Shown here: piece after piece, positions 1-9,031 of the stretch
Position numbering within the stretch: the stretch's first letter is position 1
How the letters are laid out: each line of letters begins with the position of its first letter
NCBI RefSeq assembly: GCF_000314855.2
Contig: NZ_KB233223.1
Span: 571,904-635,903 of the forward strand
Length of the DNA: 64,000 bases
Reading direction: 5' to 3'
Origin: Providencia burhodogranariea DSM 19968
GTDB taxonomy: Bacteria > Pseudomonadota > Gammaproteobacteria > Enterobacterales > Enterobacteriaceae
The notes under the pieces: model-generated
What the model saw: only the letters and a program-made list of their open reading frames with translations
What the model was told of the DNA's origin: nothing
Database searches by the model: none
Translations under genes and position numbers: made by a program

Positions 1-285
1 CAAATTTCCCATGGCTTTATAATGTTTTTTTTCAGCAGCTTGGCGATACAGTGAAGCAATACGCGCAAAATCTTTGGGGCCTTTTTGTATTTGCAGTTTT
101 CTTGCTTGCTGAAACCAGATATCAGCTTCTGGGTCGAGTGGCGGCAACAGGCTACTTTCGTGAACACAGCTAAATTGAAATTGTTTTAAGGTGTCATTCA
201 TTTTATTTTCTTCCTTTTGTTCACATCCAGCCAATAGAGAAAAAAAGACGGCCATTAAACACACAATTATTTTTTTTAATTTCAT
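1..285 (-). CDS. Sel1-like lipoprotein, probable immunity protein of the adjacent PLD effector (partial, 3' end outside window)
   Basis: Reading minus from the ATG at 285, the frame is open to the window edge (95 codons). Seen: an N-terminal signal peptide ending in a lipobox (LLAGC, Cys about residue 21), so the product is probably a periplasm-facing lipoprotein. The segment after about residue 55 (WFQQARKLQ ... FARIASLYRQAAEKKHYKAMGNL) looks like the start of Sel1/TPR-type helical repeats. Known: periplasmic immunity proteins of T6SS Tle5 phospholipases (Tli5) are often Sel1-type proteins encoded directly after the effector. The start lies 2 bp after the PLD stop, which fits an effector/immunity pair. 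The immunity role is inferred. The C-terminus is not visible. Confidence 0.75.
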   Translation of the reverse strand, partial: MKLKKIIVCLMAVFFSLLAGCEQKEENKMNDTLKQFQFSCVHESSLLPPLDPEADIWFQQARKLQIQKGPKDFARIASLYRQAAEKKHYKAMGNL

Positions 286-287
286 TA

Positions 288-2075
288 TTAATCCATATTT
301 TTCCATGTTTTATTTCCATCAAAAAATTCAATTAATGACGCAACTGGAGTGGTTGGAATATCACTGTCTTGCAGTCTTTTATTTTCATCAATTATATCTG
401 ACCAATTTTTGAATTCTTTATCAAAATTATCCCCCGCCTGTTTGGTATGCATATTCCATAAATGTTGGCGAATGGGCGGAATAATATTGGTCATATCGGT
501 ATCTTGAATGGCAATATTAAATTCACTATCAAATAACATGCTGCGTAAATTCACATTGCTAGAACCTAATGTCATAAAAGTATCATCAATCATCATTACT
601 TTACTGTGGACATACACCGATCGCCACGGGGTGGTTGAATCAGGAGATATCAATGTACAGATGTGCGACTTGATCCCCGGTATTGCACCCGCTACAACGG
701 CATCATCCTCACCTAGCTTATGTTCTTTTCGATGATAATTAGGCACCATATCAGGGCGTTGTAATGCTTCGAGCATCTTATAAGTTTGATAGCTGCCGGC
801 ATGAATAGCGGCATCACTAGAACTGTTTGTCACAACAAAAAGGTAAAGAGGATTTTGTTCAATATCATATCCTTCCTTTACTCGCTCATTGATAGCGTCT
901 TGCAATAGGGCAACAAAAGGTGGATAGCGAAAATATTGATTTTCAATATAAATATATTTTCTTGCTCTAACTAACGTATGTTTATAAAGCCGCAAAACAT
1001 CAAATTCATTATATTGAGGCTGTGTACGGCAAATTTGAGCCATAACTTTTTTTAACGGGATCATTCCATCCACAGTGACCGCATTAATTAATCGATTGTT
1101 GATTTTTTCCATACGGTGTTCAGTGAACTTATGGTCACTTTCAGTTAATGACATTCGTTGGCTCAGTTCTGCATCGTTCCCGACGTTTTTTTCCCAAGCC
1201 TCGACAAAATTATGGTTAATGTGGGCTAAGATAGCACCACAAACACAGGATGAATTATCTTGCCATGCAGTATTACCATCTCGTCCAAGATAAGCTGGGA
1301 GTTGAGTTTCAGAATGTGAATCTTTATCCCAATACGTGGATAGCGAATTATGACCCATGACAAATCCGACAGCATCATCTGGATCCTCATAATCAACTAA
1401 AATGACTTTTTGGTGATGTGTTGGATATAAAGCTAATAATCGTCCCTGTATATAATCAATATCGCCATATTCTTTAACATGGTGGCTGGTTTGACGCTCA
1501 GTAGCTTCTTGGGCATCATTGGTCCAATTTAACTCCCTATGTTTAATAATAATATTGCCGTTTCCCCTTTTCTTGATGGTGATTTCCCAGTGCCATTGGC
1601 AATCGTATTCATAATCTTCGGGAGTTTGATAAGGTAACTGGCTACCTGAAGCGCGGTAACCGTCTGATGCATGGGCGATCATGTTTGCATAACCAAAATC
1701 CCGAGGCGCAGCTTGCCAGCCCGGAAAATTAGGATCTGCTTTATTACCACCAAGGGTATACCATACTAAAATACGTACTTTGACACCGCGACCCGCAGCC
1801 TCTTCGAGTAAATCACCCACGCGTTTTGCTTGTCCTTTGCTTCCACGGGTAAAATACATCGATGCTTGAAATCCCCATGTAATGATATCAATGCTTTTTT
1901 GTGCCTGTTCAATCGCTTTTGCAATCGTTGCAAAAGCGCGTTCTCCGTTAATTAAGGGGGCATAACCTGCTGCTACGGGTGCATATTTTCCAGTGATAAA
2001 CCACTGAGGGGTGAGTATTGCACTGTTATTTTCACCTAAAACTAAATTGATTGTTTGTTCCGTTGCATCAGCCAT
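288..2075 (-). CDS. Phospholipase D-family type VI secretion effector (Tle5-like)
   Basis: A 595-residue protein with two HKD motifs (HxKxxxxD): HQKVILVD at residues 221-228 and HSKVMMID at about 490-497, the second followed by the typical TLGSSNVNLRS. Two HKD half-sites form one phosphatidyl-transferase active site; family members cleave phospholipid head groups. There is no signal peptide, as expected for a protein delivered by VgrG. The start overlaps the vgrG stop by one base (TAATG), so the two are translationally coupled, and a lipoprotein gene follows within 2 bp. Known: Tle5 effectors such as PldA/PldB of Pseudomonas aeruginosa lie beside vgrG and Tli5 immunity genes. Assignment as an antibacterial effector rests on this context. 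Confidence 0.88.
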   Translation of the reverse strand: MADATEQTINLVLGENNSAILTPQWFITGKYAPVAAGYAPLINGERAFATIAKAIEQAQKSIDIITWGFQASMYFTRGSKGQAKRVGDLLEEAAGRGVKVRILVWYTLGGNKADPNFPGWQAAPRDFGYANMIAHASDGYRASGSQLPYQTPEDYEYDCQWHWEITIKKRGNGNIIIKHRELNWTNDAQEATERQTSHHVKEYGDIDYIQGRLLALYPTHHQKVILVDYEDPDDAVGFVMGHNSLSTYWDKDSHSETQLPAYLGRDGNTAWQDNSSCVCGAILAHINHNFVEAWEKNVGNDAELSQRMSLTESDHKFTEHRMEKINNRLINAVTVDGMIPLKKVMAQICRTQPQYNEFDVLRLYKHTLVRARKYIYIENQYFRYPPFVALLQDAINERVKEGYDIEQNPLYLFVVTNSSSDAAIHAGSYQTYKMLEALQRPDMVPNYHRKEHKLGEDDAVVAGAIPGIKSHICTLISPDSTTPWRSVYVHSKVMMIDDTFMTLGSSNVNLRSMLFDSEFNIAIQDTDMTNIIPPIRQHLWNMHTKQAGDNFDKEFKNWSDIIDENKRLQDSDIPTTPVASLIEFFDGNKTWKNMD

Positions 2076-4804
2076 TATTTTTCTTCCTTCTGATTATCTT
2101 TCGGTGTTCCAATCTCTAATAGTTGTTTGAAAATATCTCTATGTGTCACACCGGATAACATTTTCCCTTCCATGCCTAGTGCTGGCTTAAGTACACGGAA
2201 TCCTTCTCTTGAGGACTCGTCTGCTTTAGTATTTTCTGAATCTGATTTTAAAAGATTGATGGTGAATTTTTCACCATCCACAAGCTCAACGCGATATTTT
2301 TCGATGGTGACATCATGTTCAATATGGATGTTACCGTTTTCATCTGTCTGTCCTTTGGTGAGTAACGCCTCATTGGCATACAAGGTATACGGCTCAAAAG
2401 CACGACTTTTCATTGGGCTTTGCGGTGAGGAACTGAGTTGAAAGCGCAAGGTTTGCTTTGGCATGGATTGTGGAAATTGTGGATGGGTGATATCCATCGA
2501 TTCAGGGCCAACCACCACCCAGTTGGTGGCTTTGACGGTTTGATTGCCGGGGCTGCCGTATTCAATTTGTCCGCCTTTTAATCGTATATAAGCGCCGCCA
2601 CAGGTGAGTAATAGCTCATCTTTTGCGGCAACAATCGTTTTTCCACCAGTACTGGTGACGGTTAAATCTTTGAGTGAGGTTAAATGCATTTCATCACTTT
2701 GCGCTTGAACTTCGACTTTACCTTTTGCTGCAAACGCTTTGATACCCGTACTTTGAGCAAACAAGCTAATCGCTTTGCCTGCCGCTAAGGTGATTTTTTT
2801 ACCGACAGAGATATCGGCCTGTTTTTGAGCGGTGAGGGTGATGTTTTCACCGCTATTGGCTTGCACTGTTTTTGGCGAGGTCAGCGCAATGCCTGCGGGG
2901 GCACTTAGCAGCATCGCCGCTTGCTGTAACTCGTTGATGGACTGCGTTAATAACGTTTGCTGTGCGTTTAAATCTGCCAGTTCAGCTTTTGCAACGTCAG
3001 CGGCTTCACATAACGCGCTGACTAAGTTTAGGGCGTCGTCTAATTGTTGACGTGCTTCGCGCATATCGAGCTGTTCAGAAGCGGCTTTCGAGCGTAAATC
3101 GGTACTGATAAACAACCCTTTACCCGCACGGATCGCGCCCCAGCTATCGGTACGCAACTCAAACCCATCACCGCGTTTTTCACGGCCTTGATTGACTAAG
3201 TGCCCTAAATTGAGTTGTGACTTACCACCATACTCGGTACTCAGTTTGATGTGCTCCTGATCGCGCTTATCTTCCATCCGCAATTTATTGTTAGTTGGAG
3301 TGCGAATGACATTGCGGGTGCTATTTCTATCGGTGACGTGATCAGGGCGATAGGAGTCATGTAAGGCATGCGCAATATACGGCCTATCCGGATCGCCCTC
3401 GTGAAAGGCTATTGCGACTTCAGTGCCTTGGATTAGCGGGAAGTGCATCCCGTAGTTATCCCCTGCGTATGGCTTGGCAAGGCGCACGGGCATGCTTTCG
3501 TACCCTTTTTCTTTATCATCGCGATCGGCATCGAATTTCACCCAATAGAAACCGTGTTGGTTTTGGTTGGCGTAAATATCGTGATCTTTGATACTGGTCA
3601 CACGCGCCATTAAGGTGCCAACTACCACAGGACGAGGCTTGAGTACAGGCCGCCAGCACAGGCTTTCGGTGTAAGGGGCAGCATCAAAATGGATTATCAG
3701 CGCCGTAGCGCGGCTGCCTGAAAAACGTAAGCGAGTGATTAAAATCTCGGATTGAAAATCCGTCGGCAAGGTTGACGGCACATTGTTATCAACTATCCGC
3801 AACACCATTAACGGTGTTAATGCCACCGCATTGCTTTTTCCTCGCAGTTGAATTTGACGAGAGAGAAAACGTTCATGATCGAGGCGTGCCCAAAAATGAC
3901 CCGATTCGACTTCGGGTTGGTACTTATTTCCCCGTTCGAGATGACGGGCGCGATAGTGATAAACCTCGCCGTAATTGATGTTGTCTCTATCCCCATGGGT
4001 GATATCGGTTTCAGCGGATAGCAAAATTTGCATGGCTTCACGGTGATTATAGTCCCCGGTGGTGACACTTTTCTCGACCACCTGATGACGCAAAGACAGC
4101 CCCCATACCGTCTCAACCCCATTATCATTCATGCCAGATGGGCTATTGAGTGGCAATCGCAGGTCATAGACATAGCCGCGTTGACTATCCGCGAAATAGA
4201 TCACTTCCGTTTTGGTATCAGGCTGCAACCGGAAATAGTAAAAAATTCCTAACTCACTGAGCAGGCGTTCAATAAATTGCCAATCGCTTTCATTGATTTG
4301 GTTGATTTGCTCACGTTTGGGGTAATTCAGCTGCAATTTAAACTCGAATTCCCAACCGTGCAGTTTGTGCTCACGGAGAACATGTTCAATCACATCGGGC
4401 ACAGACTGATTGATAAAAAAGCGGTGAGAGCGAATTTGATGACGCAACAATGCCACAAAGGGTTCAATCACCACGTGGTATTGGGCTTCATCCGCGGAGC
4501 CGGAAATGCGTTTAAAATCGGTGATGACGCCATGAATTTGTTTTTGGGGTTCAGGCAAAGAGGCTAGAGCGGCTAATGGGGTGGTCGGAGAGGAAAAGGA
4601 AAAATGGGCGTTGCGACGTAAAAACTGTTGAGGCTGTAAATTGCGTTGAGGTGAGGTGAAGGTGATTTGGTAACGATAAGTTTCGCTAACTGCCTCACGT
4701 CCGATGAAGTGTTCAACATCCAGCTCTTCGTGACAATCTTGTATTTTTAAATGGTAACGATTGTGAGAGTAAACGAATTGTTTCGCTGTATCCATCAGAC
4801 TCAT
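2075..4804 (-). CDS. vgrG: Type VI secretion system spike protein VgrG with C-terminal extension
   Basis: 909 residues. The N-terminal part (about 1-350; YHLKIQDCHEELDVEHFIGRE) is the gp27-like base. Around residues 410-500 is the gp5-type OB fold, including GMHFPLIQGTEVAIAFHEGD. The part from about 640 to 790 is the beta-helix needle, with a helical insertion near 590-640. A further stretch of about 100 residues (about 805-875) has the look of a transthyretin-like adaptor, which in other VgrGs loads a PLD effector; that role is inferred. No hcp or T6SS structural genes are visible, so this is an orphan effector cassette depending on a main T6SS cluster elsewhere. It is the first gene of a minus-strand vgrG-PLD-lipoprotein operon. 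Confidence 0.93.
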   Translation of the reverse strand: MSLMDTAKQFVYSHNRYHLKIQDCHEELDVEHFIGREAVSETYRYQITFTSPQRNLQPQQFLRRNAHFSFSSPTTPLAALASLPEPQKQIHGVITDFKRISGSADEAQYHVVIEPFVALLRHQIRSHRFFINQSVPDVIEHVLREHKLHGWEFEFKLQLNYPKREQINQINESDWQFIERLLSELGIFYYFRLQPDTKTEVIYFADSQRGYVYDLRLPLNSPSGMNDNGVETVWGLSLRHQVVEKSVTTGDYNHREAMQILLSAETDITHGDRDNINYGEVYHYRARHLERGNKYQPEVESGHFWARLDHERFLSRQIQLRGKSNAVALTPLMVLRIVDNNVPSTLPTDFQSEILITRLRFSGSRATALIIHFDAAPYTESLCWRPVLKPRPVVVGTLMARVTSIKDHDIYANQNQHGFYWVKFDADRDDKEKGYESMPVRLAKPYAGDNYGMHFPLIQGTEVAIAFHEGDPDRPYIAHALHDSYRPDHVTDRNSTRNVIRTPTNNKLRMEDKRDQEHIKLSTEYGGKSQLNLGHLVNQGREKRGDGFELRTDSWGAIRAGKGLFISTDLRSKAASEQLDMREARQQLDDALNLVSALCEAADVAKAELADLNAQQTLLTQSINELQQAAMLLSAPAGIALTSPKTVQANSGENITLTAQKQADISVGKKITLAAGKAISLFAQSTGIKAFAAKGKVEVQAQSDEMHLTSLKDLTVTSTGGKTIVAAKDELLLTCGGAYIRLKGGQIEYGSPGNQTVKATNWVVVGPESMDITHPQFPQSMPKQTLRFQLSSSPQSPMKSRAFEPYTLYANEALLTKGQTDENGNIHIEHDVTIEKYRVELVDGEKFTINLLKSDSENTKADESSREGFRVLKPALGMEGKMLSGVTHRDIFKQLLEIGTPKDNQKEEK

Positions 4805-5379
4805 CGTGCCTTCCTTTTCGGGTTGCGTTATGGCAACCGTCTCATGAAAAACGCGTAGACCACTAACGCAAATGCAAAATATTTACCTTAGGCTAATGTA
4901 AGTCCATTGATAAAAGCAAATTAATAAGTGAATAAATTTGATTTGAATGAGGTAATAGAGAATTATCCTAATTTAGCTTAATATTGTTTTGTTGCAGGTT
5001 TAAAGAGTAAAAAACGGTGATTGTCTTTTTTGAGGGTTTATGGGTCGCAGATAGGTGTTCTACTTGGGTTTTAATGAATTTTATGTCGCGAAGGTAGATA
5101 GATAATATTTAATAAAGAAAAATCAAAAAATGCTTGAATTGATAAATCATCATCATGACTTTATGCTCTTTTGGTAAGTTCATGCATCAAACATAATTAA
5201 TGGATCCCAGATCTATATACAATCGTCTATTTTTAAATATACTGCCTAGACGCACCATATTTAAAGCAGCTGGTTGTTGTATTCGCTCAGCGGCTCGGCT
5301 CATAAACGTTTACTTATACTTATTAGACTATCTTCTCTCCTTATCGATATGCAATTCGCATTTTTTAACGAATAAAGCC
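4805..5379. other. AT-rich intergenic region upstream of vgrG and rnpB
   Basis: About 575 bp between the divergent vgrG (minus) and rnpB (plus). I see no convincing gene; the short open frame at 5200-5448 runs into rnpB and has no ribosome-binding site. The segment must hold the vgrG promoter, but I could not identify a convincing -35/-10 pair. Confidence 0.6.
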
Positions 5380-5408
5380 TATACAAAACAGGGCAAAGTG
5401 CCTATAAT
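5380..5408 (+). promoter_or_regulatory. Probable rnpB promoter
   Basis: A perfect TATAAT at 5403-5408 with a weak -35 (TATACA, 5380-5385) at 17-bp spacing. It is followed by a G+C-rich discriminator (CCGCGGC), the arrangement expected of stringently controlled stable-RNA promoters. Transcription would begin at about 5415, where the RNase P RNA sequence starts. Confidence 0.7.
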
Positions 5409-5415
5409 CCGCGGC

Positions 5416-5789
<374 letters not shown>

Positions 5790-5945
5790 TTTTTTCGTCA
5801 TACTTCAAGTTGTGACCGCGTTGGCTTCACTCTGCCGCGCTAGTCACATACTTATTTTTTCGTCATACTTCAAGTTGTGTCCGCGTTGGCTTCACTCTGC
5901 CACCCTAGTCACATACTTATGTATGCTCCTAGGGATGTCCTCGCT
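5790..5945. repeat. Two 65-bp tandem copies of a dispersed intergenic repeat
   Basis: The unit starting TTTTTTCGTCATACTTCAAG is present at about 5790-5854 and again at 5855-5919 with few differences. The second copy continues into a hairpin-like CCTAG...CATAC...GTATG...CTAGG element. Parts of this element recur at 17796-17812, 38904-38953 and, as the CCCAAG...CTTGGG variant, at 21041-21290 and 53083-53175. This is probably a chromosomal ERIC/REP-like element. The frame open through it (5743-5976) is not a gene. Confidence 0.8.
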
Positions 5946-5962
5946 TTGCCGCCTTGCCACAA

Positions 5963-6100
5963 CTCGAATTATTTAGAAAAAATCCCAATTCAATGTAATA
6001 TTTCATAACGCGAATTATTCAGAAAAAATACCAACGCAATGAAACATTTCACCACTCGAATTATTTAGAAAAAATCCCAATGCAATGAAATATTTTAAAG
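5963..6100. repeat. Three tandem 46-bp AT-rich repeats
   Basis: The motif CGAATTATTTAGAAAAAATC followed by CAATGNAATATTTCA begins at 5965, 6011 and 6057, a regular 46-bp period with about 80-90% identity by eye. It is non-coding and lies directly behind the first repeat block downstream of rnpB. Function unknown. The sequence from 6101 to 6562 is AT-rich and I see no gene in it. Confidence 0.8.
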
Positions 6101-6562
6101 TTTTTTTGTACTGGACTCTTGGGTATTATTTCGATTGCCTGAATTTAATGGTTAACCGCTAATCATGTCTATTCCATGAGAAAAAACAGAAATAAATTAA
6201 AAATTTTTCATTTTCAAAAATGAAAAAATACTTCACTCACTCAGTTCGATTGATCAACTCTTCACAAAAACGCAAAAAGTTGCGTTCCTGTTCACCATTT
6301 TTATAAATTCGATTACATAATCATAGCCATCATTTTAGTTGTTATGTTCTAGATCTAACGGCTAATCAAATATTGTTAAGGATGAACCAGAAAGGAATTA
6401 AAACCCTTCTAAACTTTCAGATAGAGTGTGTTTGCTGCTTAAAATCGTTCTGAGACGTTCTTAATATATCTTACGGCTGTTTTGAAAAGTGACATTTCTA
6501 AATTACTAAAAAGTAACACCAATATAGTATTGTCACTCTTTTTATAAATATCCATAACGTTG

Positions 6563-6634
6563 TTAATTATTTAATTACTTAATTACTTAATTATTTAATT
6601 ACTTAATTACTTAATTACTTAATTACTTAATTTT
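6563..6634. repeat. Octanucleotide tandem repeat (TTAATTAC) upstream of the colicin promoter
   Basis: Eight consecutive 8-bp units, six TTAATTAC and two TTAATTAT, run from 6563 to 6626. A ninth degenerate unit (TTAATTTT) follows. The array ends 26 bp before the -35 hexamer of the SOS promoter. Perfect short tandem repeats like this expand and contract by slipped-strand mispairing. Confidence 0.9.
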
Positions 6635-6660
6635 AAAGGTTAATTTTTTAATTGGTTTTT

Positions 6661-6714
6661 TTGACTTATTTATATGTTGGGTTTATATTTTTTTTGCGCT
6701 GTATTTTTATACAG
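6661..6714 (+). promoter_or_regulatory. SOS-regulated colicin promoter with LexA box
   Basis: A -35 TTGACT (6661-6666) and -10 TATATT (6684-6689) stand at 17-bp spacing. At 6699-6714, just after the expected start site, lies CTGT-N8-ACAG (CTGTATTTTTATACAG), which fits the LexA consensus exactly. Colicin genes are typically LexA-repressed and induced by DNA damage. A ribosome-binding site (AAGGA, 6743-6747) precedes the colicin ATG at 6755. Many colicin promoters carry two overlapping boxes; I see only one. Confidence 0.88.
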
Positions 6715-6754
6715 CGCTGTTAAACGGAATTTTAATTAAAAAAAGGAATCTTTT

Positions 6755-8505
6755 ATGGGAGTACATGCTTCAGATGGCTCAGGGTGGAGTTCAGAGAATG
6801 ACCCGTTCGGTGGGAATGATAATAGTGGAAAAGGAACCGGTCCGGAAGGTAATGGGAATGGTGGTAACTCAGGAGGCGGTGGGAACAACTCACCGGTAAA
6901 TTTTAGCAAAACGCCTGAAAAACAATCAGTAGCAGCAGTTTCATTGATGACAATACCTGCTCAAATAGCGATAATTGAGGGAACGTGGGGGATTACGATC
7001 AATACTACTGCGCTTACATCTCCTTTTGCTCGTTTGGCTGGATTATTGGAGAGTAGCTTACCTATTGCGGGTCGTTTAACTGCTGTCGGTGCTTTAATTT
7101 CACCTACCCCAATTGCTTTAGATACAATTGATCCCGCTTTTCGGGAGCACCAACAACAACTAGCTAACTTAGTCGCGAGTCAGAAGTTACAAAGCCAAAC
7201 GTATTCATTAACGGCTCTTCCTGTCAGTATCGTGACAGATACGCCGATTAAAGATATTTCTCGCCAAAAATCAGTGTCGGCTAAGGTTGTGGTAGAACAA
7301 GTTGTTTCGCCTGAAAAGAATAAAGTTACGCCGGCAATGACTAAAAATCCTCAGCAAGTCAATGTGGTGCAAGCTAAAAAAACTGGGCGACCAGGCGTGT
7401 ATTCTGTCGAAATTGCACCAGGCAAACCAGCATTACAGATTGGATTGAGTGATAAAAAACCGAGCACATCGTTTAAAACCCCGTCTTATGACAATGTTAA
7501 ACCAGAATCAGTTATTCCGAGTACAACTTCTGAAACATATCAGGGGATTGTTGATTTCGGTGGTGACCATGCCCCTATTTATATTTCAATATCAAAAAAT
7601 CTGACCGCAGAAGAGGAAAAAAAACAAGCTGAAACGGCGAAAATTGATTGGGAAATTCATAATCCAATTGAAGCGGCTCAACTGGAATTGGATGTTGCAA
7701 GGAAAGAGTTGGCCGAGGCTGAAAAAAATTACAATCTTGCAGATAGTGAACAAAAGAAAGCGGCTAAAGATTTTCAGGTGGCTTCTCAGATTGATTACCT
7801 GAAAGAGAAGAAGGAATTAATTAGTGTAACGGCTGAGCTAAAAAAATGGCAAAAAATAGTAGAGGATGCCGTAAACATAGGTGAGGGGATGAACCCTCAA
7901 GGGTCAGGACGAGGTGCCTTTTTAATAGGGCAGCAACAGCTTAGTAAATTGTACCTATTTATAATGAGAAAAAAGAAAAGGTTACTCGTTATGAGCAAAC
8001 ACAAAGTAAGTTAAATGAGACCAATAAAAAGCTTGGGATTGCGCTAGAGCAAAAGAAAAAAGCGGAAGGTAAAAAGAAAAAAGCTCAAGATAAGAAAGAA
8101 AAGGAAAATAAGCGTAAAAAGCCGGGAACAGCGACAGGTAAAGGTAAAAAGGTCGGCGATAAATGGCTTAATGATGCCGGCAAAGACAATGGTGTTCCGA
8201 TCCCTGAACAGGTGGCGAATAAGTTACGGGGCAAGAAATTTAATAACTTTGATACATTTAGAAAATCTATCTGGAAAGAAATATCTAAATTTCCTGAGCT
8301 AATCAAAAATTTAAAACCAAATAATAGGACAAACGTATCTAAAGGTAACTCGCCTTTTGTTAGGAAAGAAGATCAAGTTGGAGGAAGAAAGGTAAATGAA
8401 TTACATCATGACACCCCGATTAGTGAAGGTGGTGAAGTTTATGACATGGATAATTTGAGAATCACAACCCCTAAACGACACATTGACATTCATAGAGGTA
8501 AATAA
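6755..8505 (+). pseudogene. Colicin E2/E9-type HNH DNase bacteriocin, frameshifted
   Basis: Frame 1 runs 6755-8014 (419 codons). Residues 5-20 match the TolB box of colicin E9 (ASDGSGWSSEN then DPFGG), followed by a Gly-rich linker, the translocation domain, and a helical receptor-binding coiled coil from about residue 305. Near 7945-7975 the reading must move to the -1 frame, which continues through the rest of the coiled coil and the linker [17 protein letters not shown] to a complete HNH DNase domain ending at 8505. HNH residues look intact ([17 protein letters not shown]). Unless ribosomes shift frame, the toxin lacks its nuclease. A canonical A-AAA-AAG heptamer lies at 7969-7975. Compared with ColE9 the N-terminal OmpF-binding segment is missing. 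The SOS box upstream and immunity gene downstream fit a colicin operon. Confidence 0.9.
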
Positions 8506-8507
8506 TA

Positions 8508-8768
8508 ATGGAATTAAGAAATAATATTAGTGAGTATACAGAATCTGAATTTTTGGAGTTTTTAACAATTATTTGTAATGCAGATACAGAGAATGAGGCA
8601 GAACAAATAAAATTTGTATCTCATTTTGAAAAAATAACTGAGCATCCTAAAGGAAGTGATCTCATTTATTTCCCTAATGATGGAGATGATGATTCACCTG
8701 CAGGAATTTTAAAAATAGTAAAGGATTGGCGAGCTAAAAACGGTAAACCAGGATTTAAAAAGGGTTAA
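8508..8768 (+). CDS. Colicin E-type DNase immunity protein (Im9-like), first copy
   Basis: 86 residues, the usual size of Im2/Im7/Im8/Im9. It binds the exosite of the cognate colicin DNase in the cytoplasm and blocks it. Family hallmarks seen: [11 protein letters not shown] in helix I, the [18 protein letters not shown] segment carrying the conserved helix III DxxYYP-like motif, DDDSPAGI and a C-terminal [13 protein letters not shown]. It starts 2 bp after the DNase reading frame, with GAGG upstream, as in colicin operons. The variable helix II region (about residues 23-40) differs strongly from the second copy at 9015, so the two should have different specificities. Confidence 0.95.
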   Translation: MELRNNISEYTESEFLEFLTIICNADTENEAEQIKFVSHFEKITEHPKGSDLIYFPNDGDDDSPAGILKIVKDWRAKNGKPGFKKG

Positions 8769-8799
8769 GTATTTTGTTAATGGATTAACATAGTCAGCG

Positions 8800-8833
8800 A
8801 ATATCAATAACTCATGCATGAGTTATTGATATT
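8800..8833 (+). terminator. 34-bp perfect palindrome between immunity and lysis genes
   Basis: The arms 8800-8816 and 8817-8833 are exact reverse complements with no loop (AATATCAATAACTCATG and its complement). In RNA this would form a long hairpin. Colicin operons usually have an attenuating stem-loop or RNA-processing site here, which limits lysis-gene expression. There is no U-run behind it, so it is more likely a processing or attenuation element than a strict intrinsic terminator. A degenerate copy lies at 9310-9343. Confidence 0.65.
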
Positions 8834-8854
8834 CAACAGCACAAGGAGTTGTGC

Positions 8855-9031
8855 ATGAAAAAAAGAAATTTAGTGTATTTGTTGCGTCTTATTTTGTCTG
8901 TTTTATTGGCTGCTTGTCAAAACCAATTAATGAGAGTGGTGAAGTATATCATATGGATAATATTCGAATTGTTACACCAAAACGACATATTGATATTCAT
9001 AGAGGAAAATAAATATGAAGCTAAAAAATAG
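8855..9031 (+). pseudogene. Colicin lysis lipoprotein 5' end fused to a DNase gene remnant (first lysis copy)
   Basis: The ATG at 8855 has a strong ribosome-binding site (AAGGAG, 8843-8848). The first 22 codons encode a bacteriocin-release-protein signal peptide ([10 protein letters not shown]...LLAACQ) with a lipobox. After codon 22 the sequence is no longer a lysis gene: it continues out of frame through the 3' end of another colicin DNase gene, giving a meaningless 36-residue tail to 9031 that overlaps the second immunity gene. A lipid-modified peptide could still be made, but the normal C-terminal part is gone. The junction at about 8920 marks a recombination event between colicin cassettes. 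Confidence 0.8.
8923..9012 (+). pseudogene. 3' remnant of a second HNH DNase colicin gene
   Basis: Read from 8923, 29 codons and a stop encode [20 protein letters not shown] followed by RHIDIHRGK. This is the last part of a colicin DNase HNH domain, about 85% identical to the end of the domain at 8417-8505. There is no start codon and no upstream domain. It ends 2 bp before the second immunity gene, keeping the original spacing, so the pair came in as one DNase-immunity unit and lost most of the toxin gene. Confidence 0.88.

Noticed and set aside
3817-4128. 103-codon frame inside vgrG
   Set aside because: Alternative-frame shadow of VgrG with no start signal or protein similarity.
8849-8855. 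TTG at 8849 as start of the first lysis gene
   Set aside because: The ATG at 8855 has better spacing to AAGGAG and matches the family start MKK.
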